From: Anaerolineae bacterium | GTDB lineage: Bacteria > Chloroflexota > Anaerolineae > UBA3071 | Assembly (NCBI GenBank): GCA_029907105.1 | Contig: JARYMM010000010.1 | Coordinates: 1-64,000, forward strand | DNA: 64,000 nt | Direction: 5' to 3' | Part shown: positions 58,046 to 64,000 of the stretch, piece by piece | Position numbering within the stretch: the first letter of the stretch is position 1 | How the letters are laid out: the number at the start of each line of letters is the position of its first letter | Notes under the pieces: generated by a model | Database searches by the model: none | Seen by the model: the letters and a program-made list of their open reading frames with translations, nothing else | Told to the model about the DNA's origin: nothing | Program-made: the position numbers and the translations under genes

Positions 58046-60514
58046 TCACCCGCCGGCCAGCGTCGCCACGGTGACCCCCTCGTCGCCCTCGCCCCGCTCG
58101 CCCAACCGTTGCTCGACGACATAGGGATGTCGCCGCAGCAGGTCCCACACCGCCTCCCGCAGCCGGCCCGTGCCTTTGCCATGGATGATGCGCACCCAGG
58201 GCAGCCCCGCCAGATAGGCCTCGTCCAGGTACTTCTGCAATGCGGGCAGCATCTCCTCCACGCGCAGGCCGCGCAGGTCGAGTTCGATGCCCGGCGAGGG
58301 GTGAAGCGGTCCCGCCGCCGGGGGAGCGGTGACCGGCGGCCGGGCCGGTGGCTCAGGCTCCTGCGCCTTCAGCTTGCGCAGCCGGCGCAGCGGCAGTGCC
58401 AATCGGAAAGCGCCGATCTGTACCTCGGCCTCCCCTTCCGCCTCGTCCAGGGAGAGGATCTCGCCGCCAGCCTGGAGGCTGGGCACCCACACCCGTTCGC
58501 CAACCCGGAAGGGCTCGGCCGCAACGGCCGGCGGCTCGACCTCCGGTTCCAGACGGGCGGTCTCGCCGGCCCGCCGCGCCAGCTCCGCCTCCGCTTCGGC
58601 CAGCCATTGTTCGTGCAGATCGGCGCTACGGCCCAGCCGAGCGCGCACCTGCGCCACTTCCTCCCGCGTCGCCTCCAGCAATTCCTGGGCTTCGGCCCGC
58701 GCCTCGTTGAGCACCGCCCGCCGCGCCGCCTCGATCTGGCTCAGCCGGTGGCGCAGTTCCATCTCCAGCGCCTGCACCCGGTGCAGCGCCGCCTCCGCCT
58801 CGGCCTGGGCCTCTCGCGCTGCCTGCCGGCTGCGCCGGATTTCCTCCAGCAGGGCGTCCGCTTGCAGCGAGGTGGGCTGCACCAGCGCTTCCGCCTCGGC
58901 CAGGATGCCTTCGTGCAGCCCCAGCCGCCGGGCAATGGCCAGGGCATTCGACCGGCCAGGCAGCCCGATGCTCAGCTCAAAGGTGGGAGCCAGGGTCTCG
59001 GGGTCGAACTCCACGCAGGCGTTCCGCACGCCAGGGGTGGCGTGGGCGTAGATTTTGAGTTCGGAGTAGTGGGTGGCGGTCAGGGTGGTGATGGAGCGCT
59101 CGACCAGATGCGAGAGCAGGGCTCGCGCCAGGGCGCTGCCCTCCTCCGGGTCGGTGCCGGCGCCCAGTTCATCCAGCAGCACCAGGCTACGCGGCGTGGC
59201 CTGGCGCAGGATGCGCACGATGTTGGTCATGTGCGAGGAGAAGGTAGAGAGATTCTGCTCGATGGACTGCTCGTCGCCGATGTCGGCATAGATGGCGTCG
59301 AAGACGGAAAGGGCAGAACCCTCGGCGGCGGGTATGGCCAGCCCGGCCTGGGCCATGAGCGCCAGCAGCCCCACAGTCTTGAGGGTGACGGTCTTGCCGC
59401 CGGTGTTGGGGCCGGTGATGACCAGCACGAAATATTCAGGGCTCAGATGCACGTCAATGGGCACGACGGTCCTGGGATCGAGCAGGGGATGGCGGGCGGC
59501 GCGCAGGTCCAGCGTTGTCCCCGGGTGGATCAGGGTTCCGGGTTCCAGAGTTTCAGGTTTCAGGTTCGAAGGTCTAACGTTGGAACCTGAAACCTTCAAA
59601 CCCGTAGCCTGCAAACCGTGCTTGTGGAAGCCGACGAGCTTCGGCTGCACGCCGTTGATGGCTTCGGCGTACCTGGCCTTGGCCAGGGCCAGGTCCAGTT
59701 CGGCCAGCGTTTCCACCGTGCGGCGGATGTAGGGGGCCTCGTCCCCGACGAGTTCCGCCAGTTCGATGAGGATGCGCCGCACCTCCCGCTCTTCCTCGAG
59801 CTGGCACTCTCGCCAGCGGTTGCCCAGTTCCACGGTGGCCAGCGGCTCGATGAAAAGCGTGGCCCCGCTGGCCGACTGATCGTGCACCAGGCCGGGGATA
59901 CGGCCTTTGAACTCCGCCTTGAGGGGGATGACGTAGCGGCCATGGCGCTGCGTGACCAGTGGTTCTTGCAGGTAGGCGGCATTGGCCGGCGCGGCGACCA
60001 TCTTTTCCAGGGTGCTCAACAGCCGTGTATGCGCTTCCCGCAGCTCTTGACGGATGCGGCTCAGCTCGGGGCTGGCGCTATCCCGTATCTCGGCTCGCTC
60101 ATCAATGCAGCGGCCGATCTCTTCAGCCACGTGCGGGCAGCATTCCATGCGGGCAGCGATGTCGGCCAGATGGGGAAAGTGGCTGGAGGCACGGGTGAGC
60201 GTCTGCTGCAGGGCACGGGCGCGCAGCAACGTGGAGCGGATCTCCAGCAGCTCGCCGGGCAGCAGCGGCGCACTGAGCCTGGCCTTGACCAGATAGGGGC
60301 GCACGTCGTACACGCCGCCCAGGTGGACAGTGCTGCCTTCCCCCAGCAACCGCCGCGCTTCGGCCGTTTCCTGCTGACGTCGCTCCGCCTCCCGCAGGTC
60401 ATCGGTGGGCGTGAGCGCCAGGGCCAGCTCCCGTCCGGCGGAGAAGCTGGTGTGCCCGGCCAGTTGGGCCAGAATCTTGGGGAAATCGAGGGTTTCCAGG
60501 GCTTTGGAATCCAT
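58046..60514 (-). CDS. mutS2: MutS2 endonuclease/ATPase
   Basis: The product is 822 aa. The MutS-type ATPase has Walker A 'VITGPNTGGKTVTLKTVGLL', Walker B 'LVLLDELGAGTDPEEG' and signature 'TATHYSELKIYA'. The C-terminal Smr nuclease domain has 'ELDLRGLRVEEMLPALQKYL' and 'WVRIIHGKGTGRL'. MutS2 splits collided ribosomes and suppresses recombination. An in-frame insertion (59528-59605, encoding 'VSGSNVRPSNLKPETLEPG') of GGTTTCAGG/CCTGAAACC words lies before the ATPase strand. Confidence 0.95.
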   Translation of the reverse strand: MDSKALETLDFPKILAQLAGHTSFSAGRELALALTPTDDLREAERRQQETAEARRLLGEGSTVHLGGVYDVRPYLVKARLSAPLLPGELLEIRSTLLRARALQQTLTRASSHFPHLADIAARMECCPHVAEEIGRCIDERAEIRDSASPELSRIRQELREAHTRLLSTLEKMVAAPANAAYLQEPLVTQRHGRYVIPLKAEFKGRIPGLVHDQSASGATLFIEPLATVELGNRWRECQLEEEREVRRILIELAELVGDEAPYIRRTVETLAELDLALAKARYAEAINGVQPKLVGFHKHGLQATGLKVSGSNVRPSNLKPETLEPGTLIHPGTTLDLRAARHPLLDPRTVVPIDVHLSPEYFVLVITGPNTGGKTVTLKTVGLLALMAQAGLAIPAAEGSALSVFDAIYADIGDEQSIEQNLSTFSSHMTNIVRILRQATPRSLVLLDELGAGTDPEEGSALARALLSHLVERSITTLTATHYSELKIYAHATPGVRNACVEFDPETLAPTFELSIGLPGRSNALAIARRLGLHEGILAEAEALVQPTSLQADALLEEIRRSRQAAREAQAEAEAALHRVQALEMELRHRLSQIEAARRAVLNEARAEAQELLEATREEVAQVRARLGRSADLHEQWLAEAEAELARRAGETARLEPEVEPPAVAAEPFRVGERVWVPSLQAGGEILSLDEAEGEAEVQIGAFRLALPLRRLRKLKAQEPEPPARPPVTAPPAAGPLHPSPGIELDLRGLRVEEMLPALQKYLDEAYLAGLPWVRIIHGKGTGRLREAVWDLLRRHPYVVEQRLGERGEGDEGVTVATLAGG

Positions 60515-60581
60515 CAGTTCTCATGTCTCATGTTTTGCCTGGCAGCTTCAAAGATCGGAACACGCTTCACAGCCCCCAACA

Positions 60582-60615
60582 GGATTCTTCGGCCCCTTCG
60601 GGGCCTCAGAATGAC
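60582..60615. repeat. GGATTCTTCGG-CTCAGAATGAC repeat
   Basis: It contains a small hairpin GGCCCCTTCGGGGCC, flanked by GGATTCTTC and TCAGAATGAC, the same ends as the right arm of the inverted repeat at 38474-38542. It lies between vapC and mutS2, a 162-bp gap with no gene seen. Confidence 0.75.
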
Positions 60616-60676
60616 GAAACGAGCAATGTTTTGCGTCGGCAGCTTCCTCTCTGACAGGCTGCCAGGGGAGAAAGTT

Positions 60677-61099
60677 TCATTCGGGGCGGTAGTCCTCAAT
60701 CCACAGAACCCAAGACAGGCGATCTTTGACCGCATTGTGTAAACGGCGATCACCTGTCACCAGCTTGCTATGTCTCTCCTCGGCCAGAGCCAGGTATGCT
60801 CCATCGTATGCCGATCGGTTATGAGCGTGGGCGAGTTCCAGGGTTCGCTGCCAGGAGGCTTCGACTGTTGGAATGCCCAGACCCTGAAAAACGGCGAGGA
60901 TATCCTCCGCCTGGCCCAGGCTGATGCGACCTCGCCTCACCGCCTGGAGTGCGGCGTTGGTGACCTCGTAAGGGAGCAGGGTGGGAGCAAGGAGCTCGAT
61001 CTCCTCCTGGACATAGGCACGGATGAGAGCCTGAGCCTGCAATTGCCCTTCCCCGTCAGGGAAGAAACCCTTCAGCACCGCGCTGGCATCTATGATCAT
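60677..61099 (-). CDS. vapC: VapC-like PIN-domain toxin
   Basis: The product is 140 aa. PIN acidic residues are visible in 'IIDASAVLKGFF', 'PYEVTNAALQAVR', 'RSAYDGAYLALAEE' and 'VTGDRRLHNAV'. It is a likely RNase toxin. The ATG at 61099 overlaps the antitoxin stop by 4 bp. Unlike the two other modules in the window, both genes here are intact. Confidence 0.9.
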   Translation of the reverse strand: MIIDASAVLKGFFPDGEGQLQAQALIRAYVQEEIELLAPTLLPYEVTNAALQAVRRGRISLGQAEDILAVFQGLGIPTVEASWQRTLELAHAHNRSAYDGAYLALAEERHSKLVTGDRRLHNAVKDRLSWVLWIEDYRPE

Positions 61100-61353
61100 G
61101 GCCGCTCCTCCAATTCCTTTCGAGAGGCCTCGTACAACTCGGTGGCCGTTACGCCGGTCTCCGCAAGTTCGCTGGAAAGGCGCACCATACTGGCATAAGC
61201 GCGCAGCCGTCGCAAGCGCTCGTACTCGGCAAAGGGCAGGATCACCGCCTCGGGCTCTCCACGCCGGGTGATGATCACCGTCTCTTCCTGTGCTCGTCTC
61301 AGCATGTCGGAAAACCCGCTCTTGGCCTGGGCAATGGAAACCCTCACTGTCAT
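61096..61353 (-). CDS. Phd/YefM-family antitoxin
   Basis: The product is 85 aa. It has the Phd N-terminus 'VRVSIAQAKSGFSDMLRRAQ' followed by 'VIITRRGEPEAVILPFAEYE'. The ATG at 61353 has AGGAGG 7 nt upstream; the longer ORF start at 61389 lies before the Shine-Dalgarno. It neutralises the PIN toxin and probably represses the operon via the palindrome upstream. Confidence 0.9.
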   Translation of the reverse strand: MTVRVSIAQAKSGFSDMLRRAQEETVIITRRGEPEAVILPFAEYERLRRLRAYASMVRLSSELAETGVTATELYEASRKELEERP

Positions 61354-61369
61354 TTGGTGACCTCCTGTT

Positions 61370-61389
61370 ATGGCCATTTTCATGACCAT
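61370..61389. promoter_or_regulatory. Candidate autoregulatory operator
   Basis: ATGGCCAT (61370-61377) and ATGACCAT (61382-61389) form a near-perfect inverted repeat just downstream of the promoter, as expected for Phd/VapB autorepression. Confidence 0.5.
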
Positions 61390-61418
61390 ATTGTATAGTC
61401 ACAAACGTCCTCTGTCAA
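61390..61418 (-). promoter_or_regulatory. Promoter of the VapBC-like module
   Basis: TTGACA (complement of 61413-61418), 17-nt spacer, then TACAAT (complement of 61390-61395). It overlaps the end of the upstream membrane-protein gene. Confidence 0.75.
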
Positions 61419-63328
61419 GTACCAGGGTCACTCTTGGGCCTACGGCTGATCCGCCCCCTTCGCTTTTCCACCGAGCACAGGACAAGGGTCGCTAAAAGGC
61501 TGATGCCGGATAGAATGCCGCCGATGCGGCGCGGCGGCGTGCTCTCGGTCATGCGCACCTGCACGTGATGCTCGCCGGCCGGGACGTCGAAGGTGATCAG
61601 GCCGTTGGGTCCTTCGGGCCAGCTCTCGACGAGCCGGCCATCCACCCGCACCTGCCAGCCGGGAAACCAGTAGGTGTAGACCTGCACGCGCCCGCCGCCT
61701 GGTGAGGCGACCAGCAATTCCTCTGAAGTGCCGCCGTGGCGCAACGTCTGCACCTCGCCTTCCCCCTGCACCAGGTGAGCCTTGGTCAGCGGCTCGCCGG
61801 CCAGGTACTGTGCGACCAGCGGGGCATCCTCCGGCTGAGGCATCCGGCTGGCCCAGGCGGTCATGCCCCGCATGTCGGGGTACTCCAGCTCGAAATCAAT
61901 GACCGCCAGGGGGCTTTCGTGGCGCGGTGTGACCTCGGTGTACTGGGGTTGCGTGTAGGGGAAGCTGGCGAACACGATGAGCAGGGCCAGGATGCAGGGG
62001 GCAGGATGCAGGATGTTTCGTGATGCGTGATGCGTGATGCGTGTTGTGTGTTGCGTGGTGCGTGGTGCGTGTGCAACGGCGGGGCCAGCTAAGATGGCCA
62101 GGGTGAGAGACGTCAGCGAGAGGAGCCGCCAGGGGAACTGGATCAGGGCGGCCAGCGGCAGCAAGCGCCAGACGGCCTGGGAGGAAGCGGTCATCAGCCA
62201 GAGAACGATGGCCGTGGCCCCGGCGAAGAAGAGGGCCACGCCGCGCTGGTGAGCCCCGCGGCGCAAAGCAGCGAGGGTGCCGGCCAGGGCCAGCACGATG
62301 GGCAGCAGGCCCAATTGGAAGCTCATGCCATCGTTGGGCCCTTCCACGGCGTAGCCGTAGCCCCAGAAGGGCGACAGGAACTGGTGCAGGTAGACGAAGT
62401 GCTGCCGGTACTGGTAGGTGGCGCGCACCCATTGCTCCTGCACGATGTATTGCCGTTCCAACAGCATGGGGAGCAAGAAGATGCTGCTGAGGCCGAGAGC
62501 AAGCAGTACTGCGCCAGAAATGAGGCTGAAGCGTAAAACGTAAAACGTGATGCGTGATACGTGATGCGTGATACGTGATGCGTGATGCGTGATACGTGAT
62601 GCGTGATGCGTGATACGTGGTGCGTGATGCGTGCCCCCTGTCCCGTGCGCCTTGCGACCTGCGACCTGCGACCTGCGACTTGCGACCTGAAATACGGCTA
62701 AGATGACAAAAGCGCCAAGTAATGGCGTGAACATGAAGGCCGTCACGTTGTGGGTGAGGAGGAGCGCGGCATAGGCCAGAGCGGCCAGCGCCAGGCGGCG
62801 CAGGTCGCCCCGTTCGATCAGGTTCCAGAAGGCCAGCAGCACCAGGGGCAGCAGGGAGAGGGCGGCGTACTCGGCCAGGGCTGCCCGCACGGTCATGTTG
62901 AGCAGGTGGTAGGGGGCATAGGCGTAGAGCAGCCCGGCGACCAGCCCGGCATTTTGCCCCCACCAGCGCCGCACCAGGGCGTACATGGAGACGGCGGCGA
63001 CGAACGTGGCCAGCGCCCAGGTCAGCTTGACCGCCGTGGTGAAGCCTGCGCCCAGCAGGTGGAAGAACTCGGCCGCGTAGTAGGTCAGGGGTGCGTACAG
63101 GACCCAGAGGGGATAGCCGAAGCCCAGCGCCTGATCGGGCGCCCAGCGCGGCCACCAGGCTCCATCCCGGATGGCCTGATCGAACTCCACCAGGAAGAAG
63201 ACGCTGTGGCGGGCGTCGTGAGCGCCGAAGAAATAGGCCGGTGCGGTCAATGGCAGCACGGCCGGCAGCGTCAGGGCCAGCAGCAGCCAGATTTCGGGTT
63301 GGGACAACAGGCGGCGAACACGAGACAT
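61415..63328 (-). CDS. Large multi-spanning membrane protein (YfhO/6-pyruvoyl-tetrahydropterin synthase-related type)
   Basis: The product is 637 aa. About ten or more membrane segments carry motifs seen in large bacterial membrane proteins related to GT-C glycosyltransferases ('GAHDARHSVFFLVEFDQAIR', 'VYTYWFPGWQVRVDGR' at the soluble C-terminus). An enzymatic role in surface glycan or lipid is possible but not shown. Two loops are made of translated word repeat: residues about 232-268 ('HHASRITHHASRITHH', 62525-62690) and about 418-445 (62014-62080). The ATG at 63328 lies 9 nt after a -10 box, so the mRNA is likely leaderless. Confidence 0.8.
   Translation of the reverse strand: MSRVRRLLSQPEIWLLLALTLPAVLPLTAPAYFFGAHDARHSVFFLVEFDQAIRDGAWWPRWAPDQALGFGYPLWVLYAPLTYYAAEFFHLLGAGFTTAVKLTWALATFVAAVSMYALVRRWWGQNAGLVAGLLYAYAPYHLLNMTVRAALAEYAALSLLPLVLLAFWNLIERGDLRRLALAALAYAALLLTHNVTAFMFTPLLGAFVILAVFQVASRRSQVAGRKAHGTGGTHHAPRITHHASRITHHASRITHHVSRITFYVLRFSLISGAVLLALGLSSIFLLPMLLERQYIVQEQWVRATYQYRQHFVYLHQFLSPFWGYGYAVEGPNDGMSFQLGLLPIVLALAGTLAALRRGAHQRGVALFFAGATAIVLWLMTASSQAVWRLLPLAALIQFPWRLLSLTSLTLAILAGPAVAHAPRTTQHTTRITHHASRNILHPAPCILALLIVFASFPYTQPQYTEVTPRHESPLAVIDFELEYPDMRGMTAWASRMPQPEDAPLVAQYLAGEPLTKAHLVQGEGEVQTLRHGGTSEELLVASPGGGRVQVYTYWFPGWQVRVDGRLVESWPEGPNGLITFDVPAGEHHVQVRMTESTPPRRIGGILSGISLLATLVLCSVEKRRGRISRRPKSDPGT
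62014..62080. repeat. In-gene GTGATGCGTGATGCGTG word repeat, block 1
   Basis: Nine or so degenerate GTGATGCGTG/TGTGTTGCGTG words in the same frame as the membrane-protein gene, encoding 'TTQHTTRITHHASRN'. Confidence 0.85.
62525..62690. repeat. In-gene GTGATGCGTGATACGTGATG word repeat, block 2, with GCGACCT words
   Basis: About ten GTGATGCG/GTGATACG words (62545-62630), preceded by GTAAAACGTAAAACG and followed by four TGCGACCTGCGACC words (62648-62690). The whole block is in frame and encodes a His/Ser/Arg-rich loop. Confidence 0.9.
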
Positions 63329-63337
63329 AGCCCGGCT

Positions 63338-63366
63338 ATTGTAGCACGGTTTGGTGGAAAAGCCAA
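63338..63366 (-). promoter_or_regulatory. Promoter of the membrane-protein gene (leaderless)
   Basis: TTGGCT (complement of 63361-63366), 17-nt spacer, then TACAAT (complement of 63338-63343). Nine bases separate the -10 box from the ATG. Confidence 0.7.
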
Positions 63367-63394
63367 CTGAACCCGCATATGGGCTTGCGCAGCG

Positions 63395-63476
63395 ATTGGG
63401 CGCAAGCCCCAACATGTAGGGGGGAGATGAGCGAGGGGGTACCCCTCGTACTCCCCGGCTTCCGCTGCGCACGCCC
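63395..63476 (-). repeat. Dispersed repeat, copy 2 of 2 (inverted)
   Basis: Reverse complement of 50885-50970 with small differences (for example GGGTACCCCCTCG for GGGTGCCCCCTCG). It fills most of the 235-bp gap between two divergent genes. Confidence 0.8.
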
Positions 63477-63485
63477 GCATATGCT

Positions 63486-63514
63486 TTGCCCATCCCGCCG
63501 CTCTGTGATAGAAT
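63486..63514 (+). promoter_or_regulatory. Promoter of the phosphoglycerate-mutase-like gene
   Basis: TTGCCC (63486-63491), 17-nt spacer, then TAGAAT (63509-63514), about 50 nt before the ATG. Confidence 0.6.
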
Positions 63515-63563
63515 GTGGCGGTTTTGGCAGTCACACCATTGACAACAAGGCAAGGAGACGCTG

Positions 63564-64000
63564 ATGACGAGCGATAAGCGCCACGTGATGGCCGAGGCTG
63601 TGCGGGCGGCCTATCGCGCCGGCGAAGATGATGAGACCATGGAGCCCCGGGTGCTGGTGGACGCTGACGGCCAGCCCATAGGCCGCATCCAGGACGGCGA
63701 TTACGTCATCTTCTACGACCTGCGCGGCGAACGGGAGGTGGAACTGACGCAGTGCTTCACCGAGCCCGAGTTCGACAAGTTCCCCCGCCAGGACATGCGC
63801 GTGCACTTCGTCACCATGATCGAGTACGATAAAGCGCTGGACGTGCGGGTGGCCTTCCCGCCTATAGGCAGAATCCCGGACACGCTGTGCGAAACGGTCA
63901 GCGCGCACGGGTTGCGTCAGGTGAAGATTGCCGAATCGGAGAAATCCATCCATGTCACCTTCTTCCTCAACGGCAAGCGCAAAACGCCCTTCAAGGGCGA
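63564..64000 (+). CDS. 2,3-bisphosphoglycerate-independent phosphoglycerate mutase-like protein (3' end cut by the window)
   Basis: The visible 145 aa match the middle of iPGM: 'IQDGDYVIFYDLRGEREVEL', 'TMIEYDKALDVRVAFPP', and 'LRQVKIAESEKSIHVTFFLN'. In standard enzymes these follow about 190 residues containing the first metal-binding and nucleophile-Ser region. Here the protein starts directly at 'KRHVMAEAVRAAYRAGEDDE'. The start is well supported (AAGGAG about 6 nt before the ATG and an upstream promoter), so the N-terminal half seems truly absent. The remaining phosphatase half would lie beyond 64000. The catalytic role is therefore uncertain. Confidence 0.75.
   Translation, partial: MTSDKRHVMAEAVRAAYRAGEDDETMEPRVLVDADGQPIGRIQDGDYVIFYDLRGEREVELTQCFTEPEFDKFPRQDMRVHFVTMIEYDKALDVRVAFPPIGRIPDTLCETVSAHGLRQVKIAESEKSIHVTFFLNGKRKTPFKG

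Overview
The window looks like GC-rich chromosomal DNA of an anaerobic Chloroflexota bacterium, most likely Anaerolineae-like. This is inferred from Thr-Pro-rich linkers in the RodZ-like and M28 proteins, Wood-Ljungdahl-type one-carbon genes beside Hdr/MetVF genes, a bidirectional-type [NiFe]-hydrogenase operon, a corrinoid methyltransferase cluster and several promoters that would give leaderless mRNAs. No CODH/ACS genes are in the window, so a complete pathway cannot be claimed. No CRISPR array, rRNA, transposase or phage gene was seen.

Layout. 1-5 kb: Uma2-like protein, RodZ-like protein, a reductive-dehalogenase-family protein with a small membrane protein, and a GH1 glycosidase. 5-10.8 kb: ATP-grasp ligase, then a histidine kinase and an OmpR-type regulator separated by a DUF433 toxin-antitoxin module, a decayed HEAT-repeat gene and a HicBA pair. 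The toxin genes of both modules are frameshifted. 10.8-17.7 kb (minus strand): a corrinoid methyl-transfer cluster (corrinoid protein, Zn homocysteine methyltransferase, MttB-family methyltransferase, MetH-reactivation-like protein, HyuA-type ASKHA protein) and an alpha/beta hydrolase. 18.2-20.8 kb: a prolyl-tRNA-synthetase-like protein whose aminoacylation motifs are lost, and a HAD phosphatase.

20.8-34 kb (plus strand): methyl-THF methyltransferase, QueG-like protein, CBS-ACT protein, double-length HdrA, MvhD, MetV, MetF, fused HdrC-HdrB, a four-helix-bundle protein, a RACo-like corrinoid-protein activator, a DMT exporter and an ACT protein. This matches the methylenetetrahydrofolate-reductase/Hdr arrangement known from acetogens. 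34-47.9 kb (minus strand): one long run encoding two NuoE proteins, two NuoF proteins (one fused to a GltD-like flavoprotein), a HoxU/NuoG-like subunit, hydrogenase small and large subunits and a maturation protease. Inside it are four receiver-only response regulators, a membrane histidine kinase and a second ACT protein.

48-64 kb: mostly housekeeping and mixed genes (queA, DUF2905, ruvB, a GreA-family factor with a structured leader, lysS, tRNA-Arg(CCU), GHMP kinase, sugar-nucleotidyltransferase, CPBP protease, M28 peptidase, mutS2, a VapBC-like module, a large membrane protein and the start of a phosphoglycerate-mutase-like gene).

The most pervasive unexplained structure is a set of short 'word' repeats (words about 7-13 nt). 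Degenerate tandem copies are often followed by their inverted complements. They occur in many intergenic gaps and also, in frame, inside several conserved genes.
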